A DNA stretch of 50,788 nucleotides. Source: an uncultured Lachnospiraceae bacterium. Its GTDB lineage: Bacteria > Bacillota > Clostridia > Lachnospirales > Lachnospiraceae. Position numbers and translations under genes: made by a program. Below, one piece after another: positions 34,001 to 41,656 of this stretch (position 1 is its first letter; every line of letters starts with the position of its first letter). The stretch spans positions 1 to 50,788 of the forward strand of contig ONKG01000021.1 of assembly GCA_900318375.1 (NCBI GenBank), in the 5' to 3' direction. The notes under the pieces were generated by a model. The model was not told the origin of the DNA and ran no database searches. It was given only the letters and a program-made list of their open reading frames with translations.

Positions 34001-35072
34001 AGGCGGCGCGCAGGCAGTGCTTTTACCTCTTGCCTGGGAGGCTTTTCTCCATGGAAACGAGGAGGCCGATCTTCTGGAGAGGCTGTCTGATTCCTTCAGC
34101 GGACTGTCGGAGGAACTGCTCAGGCTCAGAAAAGCCTGTGCGGACACCGGCGTCTCTACGACTGCTCTGGACCGCAGGATCATCCGTCAGGTCCTTTACA
34201 GCACAGCTGTCTCGACACAGCACGGACAGATCATCGTCAGTGCCGGCAGAAAGCTGGAAGACGCCTTCCTGCCTGCAGTAGCCCGGTATGCGGATTATGC
34301 CTTCTCGAACGGCATTTCCATGGGGAACCGCATGACAGATCTGATCGCCGCGCTCATAGCGGATGCCGGCGCCGGATTCGGCAGCAGCGCAGGTCCTTCC
34401 GGCGTGACAGGGGGAACGGGCGGTGCAGGCAGTCCGGGAGGATCCGGAAGGGCAGACAGAAATGATGCGGCTCCCGGCCGTAAGACCGACAGGGAGGAGA
34501 TACCGGATATCTGCCGGATCGCCTGTCTGAAGGAACTGTCCATGCGCCAGGGGGAAATAACAGGCCGCGAGCGCACGGCTGCCAAGGCCAGTCTCTCGGC
34601 GCTGCTCTCAAAAAACATCATTTTCCCTTTTTACAGGCAGTTCCCCGGATATGATGACCGGCTGGACCTCTATGCAGAGGAGACCCTGGTCCAGTATCAT
34701 CCGTCGGAGCCTGATCAGGGCCAGGGACGGCAGATCGTTTTTCATTACACAACTTCACGGAGAGGAGAGGCGGGCAGCTACCGCAGCCGTCCGATGAAGG
34801 AAATGTACAGAGATTTCTATGTATCGGGCTTCCTGCTCTTTTACGGGGAGCAGATGCATTACTATATCACTGATGACCCTGCCGGCAGACACGTGGTGCA
34901 GAGCGGCATCATCGGTCAGGATGCCCGGATCCTGGACAGCTGTTCAGGGCGCTTCGGTCTCATCAATGAGACGACGCGGGCGGCGGCTCTTCGTGAATAC
35001 GACGAGGCACTCTCCCTGCTGACAGGCTATTACCGCAGGAGTTATCTTGAGAATGAACTCTTCCGAAGATAA
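31098..35072 (+). CDS. Large uncharacterised protein (DUF5717-like), cassette gene 1
   Basis: A 1324-residue protein with no signal peptide or membrane span seen. From memory it resembles the DUF5717 family of Lachnospiraceae. Residues 1-130 are beta-rich and Ig-like (PAELVFETETD ... GYIRWQFDARGIAPGRIVQGAF); a linker and helical patch (about 160-280) and a second beta-rich segment (about 285-430) follow. Residues 435-1090 are helical, solenoid-like with TPR-style helix pairs, then a Gly/Ser linker (about 1090-1128) and a beta-rich end (FHYTTSRRGEAGSYRSRPMK). GGAAAGGGGAG precedes ATG 31098. Followed by the actin-fold gene in the same direction. No enzyme motif recognised; a scaffold role is inference. 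Confidence 0.75.
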   Translation: MRDFYTKENMQGAAFHVPDAGLSFEPAELVFETETDTGREGVIRVRHKAGKPARGYVYPTEYCMRGVREQFAPAADGTGYIRWQFDARGIAPGRIVQGAFRVISPYGEYSIPYTVEISAKGELLRRKNASRLQPGSGMQGKSAQTDEGNSSGPSGVDETAYRIRTKEDFLSLAEEHFDQAAAFFYSSRFPEILTEEEDRTLYRGLSMQEGNLQNVEEFLIAACGKEKTVFEPVEKSLFLQTRIKAGRTERRLAGSRAERALEAHRQRVRRSGIGGGTVRQDTAREEDLVYIPLQIRQTGTGFIGPVIRTEGRFLPTAPFAVPMNAASGAGSPAGDTESDRSGREGQGTDKSRFMLQEDGREENASASDPLEGSGNTQETANLSSEKEKILIVRIPVNRAALHTGRNFGRVIVQGPFNEAAIPVEVHCPGSTVQMRRRQGKEVELLQLQLMRLYVDFRLEEEHPENWFSQADRLIDEIALRSHRDLVPRLYGVHLLILRGQDAEAQRELGRIAIRYAGSDEARSFTARFTGEQELAYSYRQYLYARCRMEDAQLRGRVVRFLRGIYRQTGDWRTAWMLLDLSEEYAPGTAARWNFLRHQFESGCNSPVIWIEAWDMVRQDPHILLPGSSVQERWARDDFGLHVLWYAARNRVLTPKAAEVMITLAEKKKTFSKLLFSALGAAYEMWNESQRMNEDEDGTAAFMKTQMLRAVCILLVRGQDLSLQAHKWYTRAVEAEIPLTNLEENWHRSMPVEDAAYRIPAGRNAVLRTTASRAVRAILVYDRFRGEQTFQVRRGVSFLSVYGDANTIFLEDEAGNRYAKSLPYALDEKQEQKDPDEIPQDACALAEWIGFGCRGQAVLRTVPQTDDPASESFARAVGSLLDSKLLTAEARTELLLMCLADSKGKRDYLRFYLSKADPAQGGSRERARLLAYLAEAGEFEKAMRWLVTYGSEGVSAKLQGRISTGLSWEGGAQAVLLPLAWEAFLHGNEEADLLERLSDSFSGLSEELLRLRKACADTGVSTTALDRRIIRQVLYSTAVSTQHGQIIVSAGRKLEDAFLPAVARYADYAFSNGISMGNRMTDLIAALIADAGAGFGSSAGPSGVTGGTGGAGSPGGSGRADRNDAAPGRKTDREEIPDICRIACLKELSMRQGEITGRERTAAKASLSALLSKNIIFPFYRQFPGYDDRLDLYAEETLVQYHPSEPDQGQGRQIVFHYTTSRRGEAGSYRSRPMKEMYRDFYVSGFLLFYGEQMHYYITDDPAGRHVVQSGIIGQDARILDSCSGRFGLINETTRAAALREYDEALSLLTGYYRRSYLENELFRR

Positions 35073-35243
35073 GCTGTTTTATTCCTCACCGCCCGGTTCC
35101 CGTGACTTCAGCCGCGGGATCAGCGCGCAGAGAAGGAAACCCGCTTCATCGCGCAATTCCCCTTTCTTTTTACATAGGATATGCGCGAGGTGTGCAGGAC
35201 TCGCAGGCGGGTCTTGAAAAATAAGGAGGTCACAGTCAGAAGG

Positions 35244-36557
35244 ATGATCATATCCAAAACACCTGCTGGCAAGTTCATGCTGGGGATCGATTTCTCGGAT
35301 GAGTATTGTCAGATTTCATACTTATATAATAAGCGGGCTCGATTCGGCCGCGGTTTTGTCAACGCCGCGACCGGAGGAATCACCAGAGAACCGGTGACTT
35401 TTTCTGCCGTGCAGGGGCAGGAGGCCTATGAGATCCCTGTGGCGCTCTGTAAGCGGACAGGTTCTTCGGTATGGCTGGCGGGACAGGCTGCTCTTGAGAC
35501 TGCGTCGGACGGCGAAGGCACTGCCGTGACCGGGCTGCTTGAGAAGGCACGAGAGGACCGGCCGGTCATGGTGGAGGGAGAGGAGTATAACGCAGGGTCA
35601 CTTCTGGCACTGTTTCTGCGCAGATGCCTTGCCATGCTCGAACCCGAAATCGCCCCTGAACAGATTGCGGCGGTTGTCTTTACGGCTCCTTCGATGGATT
35701 ACGCGACAGAACAGATTCTGCAGAGAGCTTTCGGAAGGCTGGAGACAGGCGCGCAGCAGGTCATCTGCGAAAGCCATCAGGAATCATTTTTCAGCTACAT
35801 GCTCATGCAGGATGCGGAGCAGAGACGGGCAGGAATGCTTCTCTGTGAGTACGGTGCGGACGGAGAGGTGTCTTTTTCGACGCTGCTCTACAACCGGCGG
35901 ACCAGCCCGGTCGTCTACTGGGCCCAGACAGGAAAGAGGAATATTTCTCCTTCCGTACACGGCCAGGGGAGAGACAGGGAATTTACGATCGCTGTACAGG
36001 ACTTTCTGCAGGAGAATGAGGCCTCCGCGGTTTATCTGACCGGAGAGGGCTTCAACGGCGGATGGATGAAGGACGCGGCTGTTTTTCTGTGCCGCGGGCG
36101 AAGAGTTTTCCAGGGTGAAAATCTTTTCAGCAAGGGGGCTGCCTACAGCGCTCTGCTGCACGTGGACAAGCCTTCTGAAATTCCTGACAGCATCTTCCTG
36201 GCTCAGGACGCGCTTCGCTCCAATATCGGCATCGAGGTACTGCTGCGTGAGCAGAAGGGTTACCATGTCCTGCTCGATGCGGGGGTGAAATGGTACAATG
36301 CCGAGGTAGAGGAGGACTTTATCCTCGAAAACGGAAAGGAGTTCAGCCTGCTGCGGACGCCGGTGACCGGCGGTGACCCGCAGGAGCTGACAGTGAAGCT
36401 GAACGGGCTGCCGGACAGACCGGACCGTACGACCCGCCTGAGGGTGGTACTGACTATGCCCGCCGCAGATCGTCTGCGCGTGCAGATCTCGGATCTGGGC
36501 TTCGGAGATATTTTCCCCTCGGGCGGAGGTGTCTGGGCGGAGACCTTCGCTGTCTGA
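35244..36557 (+). CDS. Actin/Hsp70-fold (ASKHA) protein (DUF5716-like), cassette gene 2
   Basis: A 437-residue soluble protein, resembling DUF5716 from memory. ASKHA-type ATPase motifs can be traced: phosphate-1 loop FMLGIDFSDEYCQISYLY (11-28), a second phosphate-like strand LLCEYGADGEVSFS (about 197-210), and an adenosine-type loop VYLTGEGFNGGWM (about 261-273). The C-terminal third is beta-rich, placed like an Hsp70 substrate domain (VKLNGLPDRPDRTTRLRVVL). ATG 35244 is my choice; AAGGAGG at 35223-35229 is 14 bp upstream, rather far, and an in-frame ATG at 35181 exists. It lies 171 bp after gene 1. ATPase activity is predicted, not shown. Confidence 0.7.
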   Translation: MIISKTPAGKFMLGIDFSDEYCQISYLYNKRARFGRGFVNAATGGITREPVTFSAVQGQEAYEIPVALCKRTGSSVWLAGQAALETASDGEGTAVTGLLEKAREDRPVMVEGEEYNAGSLLALFLRRCLAMLEPEIAPEQIAAVVFTAPSMDYATEQILQRAFGRLETGAQQVICESHQESFFSYMLMQDAEQRRAGMLLCEYGADGEVSFSTLLYNRRTSPVVYWAQTGKRNISPSVHGQGRDREFTIAVQDFLQENEASAVYLTGEGFNGGWMKDAAVFLCRGRRVFQGENLFSKGAAYSALLHVDKPSEIPDSIFLAQDALRSNIGIEVLLREQKGYHVLLDAGVKWYNAEVEEDFILENGKEFSLLRTPVTGGDPQELTVKLNGLPDRPDRTTRLRVVLTMPAADRLRVQISDLGFGDIFPSGGGVWAETFAV

Positions 36558-36689
36558 TGATATCAGGCCGGGAGGCGGATTCACAACTCTGACGAATAGA
36601 GCATTGACCGGGGTGTGTTTTATCCCGCGGGTCCTGAAAATTACAACATAGAACAAATAATAGCAAATAAATCTATAAGCAGTAATGAC

Positions 36690-36876
36690 ATGATGTAAAG
36701 GTCAAAAGGTATCCAATGGCTCTGAGTCTCGTCAAGTTGCACAAACAGCCGAAGGGCCTTGGCGAGCGGCCGGTACTTGGCCGCTGATAGCGAGGGTAGA
36801 GCGAGAGCGTGCCCAAGGCGTTTGTGCAACTTGACGAGACGGTGTTCCCTTAACCACCTTTTGACCTCAACATCAT
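36690..36876. mobile_element. MITE-like palindromic element, copy 2 (187 bp)
   Basis: Same ends and inner 21-bp inverted repeat as the copy at 355-508, here flanked by a 3-bp duplication GAC (36687-36689, 36877-36879). The central loop is longer (GGCGAGCGGCCGGTACTTGG and onward) and unrelated to that of copy 1. It sits only 18 bp upstream of the TPR-like gene start, between cassette genes 2 and 3, and could bring or block a promoter. Confidence 0.75.
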
Positions 36877-36894
36877 GACATTTAAGGAGCAGCA

Positions 36895-37734
36895 ATGGGC
36901 AGAGTTTTGACAGTGGCCGGCAGGCTTGCCGAAACGCCGTACAGAATACGGAAAATTGAGCGGAATGTGTACTCCGCGGAAGAACTGTGCTATTCGCTCG
37001 CGCAGTGCGCCGATTTTATGGATGAGGAGATCATGGATCCCGAACTGGCGGAATGGCTCTCGGAATCCTGCGGTCTGCACGAACTGGCCAGAAATCTGCA
37101 GGGGATGCTGCGGGGGCGTCACACGCCCAAAGATTTTGTCGGCGCGATCCTCAGGGACTGCGGATATCTTCCTGCGGGAGAGACCGCGAAGGTGCTTGAC
37201 CGTATGGAAACAGGCAGGGGTATGGAGTCGATTTCCAAGGATCTCTCCCGGGCCCAGTCTCTGGCCGGCCGCGGCCATATGCGGCAGGCCCAGAACACCT
37301 ACACGGAGCTTCTTGACAAGCTTCCTGATATGGAGAGGGGAACGAGGGCACAGATCTGGAAGGAAAAGGGACTTCACTACGCCGACGGATTTTTGTTCGA
37401 GCGCGCGGCTGATTGTTTCCGGGAGGCCTATGAGCTCTCGCCGATGCCGGAGCATGCTTTCTGGTATGTTGCTTCCTTATACATGTATATGGACGGCGAA
37501 GAGTACAGACGTTTTCTGGAGGAGCATCCGGCATTTTACGAGAGCGCCTATCAGGTGGAACAGCGGGCAGCAAAGGCGGAGAGCCGTTTCAAATCCGGCA
37601 GTGAGAGCCGTCAGATGCGCAGACTCCGTCAGCTGAGACGTGAAAAGCAGGAGGAGGCCTTTTCTTCCAGGCTCGGCCACACACTCAAGGGCATGCAGGA
37701 GGATTACCGCCAGCGCGTGTCGGCCTTCGTGTAA
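36895..37734 (+). CDS. TPR-like helical protein, cassette gene 3
   Basis: A 279-residue soluble, all-helical protein. The first ~110 residues (SAEELCYSLAQCADFMDEEIMDPE ... LRDCGYLP) are unassigned. From about 115 to 215 there are two to three TPR-style units (SLAGRGHMRQAQNTYTELLDKLP; IWKEKGLHYADGFLFERAAD followed by CFREAYELSP), and the end is a basic Arg/Lys/Glu helix. TTTAAGGAGCAGCA precedes ATG 36895. It follows the actin-fold gene after 337 bp, most of which is the inserted MITE-like element. Cassette gene 1 also contains TPR-style helices. Likely a protein-protein adaptor; partner unknown. Confidence 0.75.
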   Translation: MGRVLTVAGRLAETPYRIRKIERNVYSAEELCYSLAQCADFMDEEIMDPELAEWLSESCGLHELARNLQGMLRGRHTPKDFVGAILRDCGYLPAGETAKVLDRMETGRGMESISKDLSRAQSLAGRGHMRQAQNTYTELLDKLPDMERGTRAQIWKEKGLHYADGFLFERAADCFREAYELSPMPEHAFWYVASLYMYMDGEEYRRFLEEHPAFYESAYQVEQRAAKAESRFKSGSESRQMRRLRQLRREKQEEAFSSRLGHTLKGMQEDYRQRVSAFV

Positions 37735-37781
37735 AACGTGCCCCTCCGCAGATCTGCCGGCACATTGAGAAAAAGCGGGAA

Positions 37782-37808
37782 AAAAAGCACCCTTGAGGCC
37801 TGCTTTTT
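37782..37808 (+). terminator. Probable terminator of the three-gene cassette
   Basis: AAAAAGCA (37782-37789) pairs with TGCTTTTT (37801-37808) around an 11-nt loop. The stem is short and AT-rich but ends in a T-run, 47 bp after the TPR-like gene. Confidence 0.5.
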
Positions 37809-37811
37809 CAG

Positions 37812-37840
37812 TTGACGAAATAATCCTGCTGGAGTATTCT
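37812..37840 (+). promoter_or_regulatory. purB-purA promoter
   Basis: TTGACG (37812-37817), a 17-bp spacer and TATTCT (37835-37840). The following ~170-nt leader has CG-rich hairpin potential (GCTTCA...TGAAGC near 37858-37896), but I see no recognisable purine riboswitch core. Confidence 0.6.
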
Positions 37841-38016
37841 ATTTGGCGTGTTTTTTGCTTCAGTTCAAGACTCGCCCGCGGGACTTGCGCCTTGAAGCAG
37901 GTTTCCTTTTTTGCGCGTGTATCCGTGACGGAAGCCGCGGGTCTTGCGCTGGGAAGAAAATACGAAACCCTTTTGACGGCGGATTGGGCCGCACAGATTC
38001 CTGAGAGGAGAAATTC

Positions 38017-39450
38017 ATGGCGACAGACAGATATTCGAGCCCGCTTTCCGAGCGATATGCGAGCAAAGAGATGCAGTATATTTTTTCACAGGACATGAAG
38101 TTCCGTACCTGGAGAAAACTGTGGATCGCACTGGCTGAGATTGAGCAGGAGCTTGGTCTTCCGATCACAGACGAGCAGATTGCGGAATTGAAGGCGCACG
38201 CGGAAGATATTAATTATGAAGAAGCCCGCGCTCGTGAGAAAGTGGTCCGCCATGATGTCATGAGCCATGTATATGCCTATGGTCTGCAGTGCCCCAAGGC
38301 AAAGGGAATCATCCATCTGGGAGCGACGAGCTGCTATGTCGGCGACAACACTGACATTATCATCATGCGCGAAGCTCTGCAGCTGGTGCGGAAAAAGCTG
38401 ATCAATGTCCTGGCAAAGCTGGCCGCTTTCGCTGACGAGTACAAAGCTCTGCCCACATTGGGATTTACACACTTTCAGCCCGCACAGCCGACGACAGTCG
38501 GCAAGCGTGCCTCCCTGTGGATGCAGGAGTTCGAGCTTGCCCTGGCAGAAGCGGAGCACGCTGCAGCCAGCCTCCGCCTTCTGGGCAGCAAAGGCACGAC
38601 CGGGACACAGGCTTCCTTCCTGGAGCTCTTTGACGGAGACCTGGACAAGGTGGATCGTCTGGATCCCATGCTCGCGGAAAAAATGGGCTTTGACAGATGC
38701 TTTGCTGTCTCCGGCCAGACTTATCCCCGTCTTCTCGACACTATTGTTGTAAATGCTCTGGCCATCACTGCCTCCGCGGCCATGAAGATGGCGACGGATA
38801 TCCGTATCCTGCAGCACCTCAAGGAAGTCGAAGAGCCTTTTGAGAAGACCCAGATCGGCTCTTCCGCCATGGCATATAAGCGCAATCCCATGCGGAGTGA
38901 GCGCATCTGTTCCCTGGCCCGTTATGTGATGGCGGATGTCCTCAATCCCGCCGTTACCGCCGGCACCCAGTGGTTCGAGCGCACACTGGATGATTCCGCC
39001 AACAAGCGTATCTCCGTCCCCGAGGGATTCCTCGCAGTGGACGGTATCCTTGATCTGTGTCTGAATGTCACGGACGGCCTCAAGGTTTATCCCAAAGTTA
39101 TTGAAAAGCACCTGCGCAGCGAGCTGCCCTTTATGGCGACCGAGAATATCATGATGGATGCCGTCAAGGCAGGCGGCGACCGCCAGGAACTTCATGAGCG
39201 CATCCGCACCCTCTCTATGCAGGCGGGACGCCGTGTCAAGGAAGAGGGCCTGGAGAACAATCTTCTGGAGCTTATCGCAGCGGACCCCGCCTTCGGCATG
39301 ACTCTCGAGGAGCTGGAAAAGTCTATGGAGCCCTCCCGTTATATCGGCTGTGCTCCTCATCAGGTGGAACGATACCTCAGTGAAGTGATCCGCCCGATCC
39401 TGGACGCCAATAAGGATGTACTCGGTGTTGAAGCCCAGATCAATGTCTAA
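38017..39450 (+). CDS. purB: Adenylosuccinate lyase
   Basis: A 477-residue enzyme of the fumarase/aspartase superfamily. It releases fumarate from SAICAR and from adenylosuccinate in purine synthesis. Seen: SPLSERYASKEM at the start, HLGATSCYVGDN (catalytic His region), LGFTHFQPAQPTTVGKRA, the GSKGTTGTQASF loop, the superfamily signature GSSAMAYKRNPMRSE, and NKRISVPEGFLAVDGIL. GAGAGGAGAAATTC precedes ATG 38017. purA follows after 24 bp, giving an IMP-to-AMP operon. Confidence 0.95.
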   Translation: MATDRYSSPLSERYASKEMQYIFSQDMKFRTWRKLWIALAEIEQELGLPITDEQIAELKAHAEDINYEEARAREKVVRHDVMSHVYAYGLQCPKAKGIIHLGATSCYVGDNTDIIIMREALQLVRKKLINVLAKLAAFADEYKALPTLGFTHFQPAQPTTVGKRASLWMQEFELALAEAEHAAASLRLLGSKGTTGTQASFLELFDGDLDKVDRLDPMLAEKMGFDRCFAVSGQTYPRLLDTIVVNALAITASAAMKMATDIRILQHLKEVEEPFEKTQIGSSAMAYKRNPMRSERICSLARYVMADVLNPAVTAGTQWFERTLDDSANKRISVPEGFLAVDGILDLCLNVTDGLKVYPKVIEKHLRSELPFMATENIMMDAVKAGGDRQELHERIRTLSMQAGRRVKEEGLENNLLELIAADPAFGMTLEELEKSMEPSRYIGCAPHQVERYLSEVIRPILDANKDVLGVEAQINV

Positions 39451-39474
39451 ACTGTTTATGGAGGAAAAGGAAAT

Positions 39475-40752
39475 ATGGTAAAAGCGGTAGTAGGCGCAAA
39501 CTGGGGAGACGAAGGCAAGGGAAAGATCACTGATACACTTGCCGATACCGCTGATGTTGTCATCCGTTTTCAGGGCGGCGCCAACGCGGGACACACAATT
39601 GTCAATGAATACGGCAAATTTGCGCTTCACACACTCCCTTCGGGAGTCTTTCATCAGAACGTAATGAACATCATCGGGAACGGCGTGGCACTTAATATCC
39701 CGATTCTGATGAATGAACTGAAAAGCATTGAGGACAGAGGGGTGCCTGCACCTCAGCTGATGATCTCGGACCGCTGCCAGGTCGTCATGCCTTATCACAT
39801 CCTTTTTGACAAGTGTGAAGAAGAGCGCCTGGCGGGTAAATCCTTCGGGTCCACCCAGTCTGGTATTGCGCCTTTTTATTCCGATAAATACGCCAAGGTC
39901 GGCTGGCAGGTCAACGAACTTTTTATGGATGATGACGCTCTGATGGAAAAAATCGAGCGAATCTGCGTGCAGAAGGATATTCTCCTGACACATCTGTATC
40001 ACACAGATCCCATTGACCGCGCGGAGCTCATTGAGACGATCCACACCTATCGGGACATGGTTGAACCCTATGTGGGAAGTGTCAGCGAGTATCTTGAAAG
40101 GGCGATCAAAGAGGATAAGACCATTCTTCTGGAGGGCCAGCTCGGCACTCTCAAGGATCCCGACCACGGCATTTATCCCATGGTCACTTCCTCTTCGACA
40201 CTGGCGGCCTTCGGCGCGATCGGAGCGGGAATCCCTCCTTATGCCATCAGCCAGGTCGTTGTAGTCAACAAGGCATACTCCTCCGCAGTCGGCGCGGGTG
40301 AATTTGTCTCCGAGATTTTCGGGGAAGAAGCGGATGAACTGCGCAGACGAGGCGGCGATGGCGGCGAATACGGCGCCACCACCGGCAGACCCCGCCGCAT
40401 GGGATGGTACGACTGTGTTGCGTCCCGTTACGGCTGCCGCCTGCAGGGCGCGACCGATGTGGCGTTTACTGTTCTCGATGTCCTGGGCTACCTCGATGAG
40501 ATCCCCGTCTGTGTCGCCTACGAAATCGACGGCGTCCGGACGAAGGAATTTCCGGTGACCAGACTCCTCTCCAGGGCAAAACCCGTTTACGTCACCCTTC
40601 CCGGATGGAAGTGCGACATCCGCGGCATCAGGAAATACGAAGATCTTCCCCTGAACTGCCGCAACTATATCGAGTTTATTGAAAAAGAGATCGGATACCC
40701 GATTACCATCGTGTCCAACGGACCCGAGAGACATGACATCATCTATCGTTAA
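39475..40752 (+). CDS. purA: Adenylosuccinate synthetase
   Basis: A 425-residue GTP-dependent enzyme joining IMP and aspartate, the first step to AMP. GANWGDEGKGKITD holds the P-loop and catalytic Asp, GGANAGHTIV the IMP/Mg site His, then STQSGIAPFYSDK, VTSSSTLAAFGAIGAGIPP and TTGRPRRMGWYD. Length is typical. GGAGGAAAAGGAAAT precedes ATG 39475. Directly downstream of purB, which uses its product. A hairpin follows at 40771. Confidence 0.96.
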   Translation: MVKAVVGANWGDEGKGKITDTLADTADVVIRFQGGANAGHTIVNEYGKFALHTLPSGVFHQNVMNIIGNGVALNIPILMNELKSIEDRGVPAPQLMISDRCQVVMPYHILFDKCEEERLAGKSFGSTQSGIAPFYSDKYAKVGWQVNELFMDDDALMEKIERICVQKDILLTHLYHTDPIDRAELIETIHTYRDMVEPYVGSVSEYLERAIKEDKTILLEGQLGTLKDPDHGIYPMVTSSSTLAAFGAIGAGIPPYAISQVVVVNKAYSSAVGAGEFVSEIFGEEADELRRRGGDGGEYGATTGRPRRMGWYDCVASRYGCRLQGATDVAFTVLDVLGYLDEIPVCVAYEIDGVRTKEFPVTRLLSRAKPVYVTLPGWKCDIRGIRKYEDLPLNCRNYIEFIEKEIGYPITIVSNGPERHDIIYR

Positions 40753-40770
40753 AGCCGGTCTGGCAGACGT

Positions 40771-40800
40771 GTGTCCGGATATATCCGCACATCCGGACAC
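40771..40800 (+). terminator. Hairpin after purA
   Basis: GTGTCCGGAT (40771-40780) and ATCCGGACAC (40791-40800) form a perfect 10-bp stem with a 10-nt loop. Only GCGGACATTT follows, so termination is possible but not certain. Confidence 0.5.
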
Positions 40801-40863
40801 GCGGACATTTATCGGACAGGAGATCCGGAATATCTAAGGGGGATCCTGCAGAAGGGAAAAAGC

Positions 40864-41220
40864 ATGGGCGTAGAGGAAAAGAAGGGCAGCCCGGAGGGAA
40901 AAAGCTCATCCGGGCAGCAAGGTATTGCCGGGAAGGTCCGCCGGATCGCGGCGCTGGCAGGAGTGATCCTGCTGGTCGGGCTTTACCTGGTCACGTTTGT
41001 TCTTGCGATCGCGGGCAATGAGAAGAGCACACAGCTTCTCCGCTTTTGTTTCGGGATGACAATATTTGTTCCCCTCTTTATCTGGGTCGTGACCTGGTGC
41101 GTTGGTGTTCTTTTTCATAAGAAGACATTCGCCAGCCTTGATCTGCTCGATTCCAATCCGGAGGAGAGAAAGAGGATGGAGGAAGCTGTCGCCCGTCAGA
41201 TGGATCAGGATGAGCAGTGA
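40864..41220 (+). CDS. Small two-span membrane protein
   Basis: A 118-residue hypothetical protein. A hydrophilic Lys/Ser-rich start precedes two membrane helices (AALAGVILLVGLYLVTFVLA and FGMTIFVPLFIWVVTWCVGV). A cytoplasmic tail follows, with SLDLLDSNPEERKRMEEAV, an acidic helical end. It looks like the small proteins of unknown function seen after purA in related genomes, but I cannot name a family. GAAGGGAAAAAGC precedes ATG 40864; a longer in-frame reading from 40771 runs through the purA hairpin. Confidence 0.65.
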   Translation: MGVEEKKGSPEGKSSSGQQGIAGKVRRIAALAGVILLVGLYLVTFVLAIAGNEKSTQLLRFCFGMTIFVPLFIWVVTWCVGVLFHKKTFASLDLLDSNPEERKRMEEAVARQMDQDEQ

Positions 41221-41276
41221 CTGTTCGGGTTTACCGGAAGTACATCTGTTCCGGAATGTTTTGAGTAATCAGGGAA

Positions 41277-41358
41277 GGTTTTGAGTCGCGAGGGACGGTT
41301 CCGTCTGACTCATTGCGCGCAATGAGTCAGACGGAACCGTCCCTCGCGACTCAAAACC
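41277..41358. repeat. 82-bp perfect, loop-less palindrome
   Basis: Two 41-bp arms meet at 41317/41318 (centre ATTGCGCGCAAT) with no mismatch and no spacer. Each arm contains AGGGACGGTTCCGTCTGACTC. A degenerate partial copy of its outer edge (GTTTTGAGTAATCAGGGAAG) precedes it. It lies between the small membrane protein gene and the infC promoter. No T-run follows, so it is not a standard terminator; a REP/MITE-type repeat is more likely. Confidence 0.93.
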
Positions 41359-41392
41359 GGAGATTGTGGCAGAGAAAAATAAAAAAATCCGG

Positions 41393-41421
41393 TTGACAAT
41401 CTGACGCGGTGATGTTAACAT
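41393..41421 (+). promoter_or_regulatory. infC operon promoter
   Basis: TTGACA (41393-41398), 17-bp spacer, TAACAT (41416-41421), 35 bp after the long palindrome. Confidence 0.82.
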
Positions 41422-41656
41422 ACACTTTGTGCCGGCAGGCACTTGCATACAATCAAGCAGAGCAACACTCTCACCCAGCAGCGAAAGCTTCTGGTGTTCA
41501 TATCTGATTTGTTCTTATTGCAGGATGCGCAGAAGTATGGAGCATGGTTTTATGAGAAAACTGTTTCCCGGGCTGTGCAGAGAATCAGAGAACAGACATG
41601 TGTGAGACAGTGGAGCTTTGCGCCACTGTTTTTTTGCGCCAGGGCGCGTGGAGGCT
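41422..41656 (+). promoter_or_regulatory. infC-rpmI-rplT leader with attenuator (L20-leader type)
   Basis: A ~235-nt untranslated leader ends in an intrinsic terminator: ACAGTGG (41607-41613) / CCACTGT (41623-41629) then seven T (41629-41635), only 21 bp before the infC start. In low-GC Gram-positives the infC leader is bound by ribosomal protein L20, which favours termination. The position and terminator fit that scheme; the L20-binding fold itself was not verified. Confidence 0.7.

Noticed and set aside
37841-38016. Purine riboswitch before purB.
   Set aside because: The leader has GC-rich hairpins but none of the conserved purine-riboswitch loops that I can recognise.
38086-40800. A 904-codon open frame on the minus strand across purB and purA.
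   Set aside because: It is fully antisense to two clear enzymes, lacks a ribosome site, and its protein is low in recognisable motifs. High-GC third positions of the real genes leave the antisense frame free of stops.
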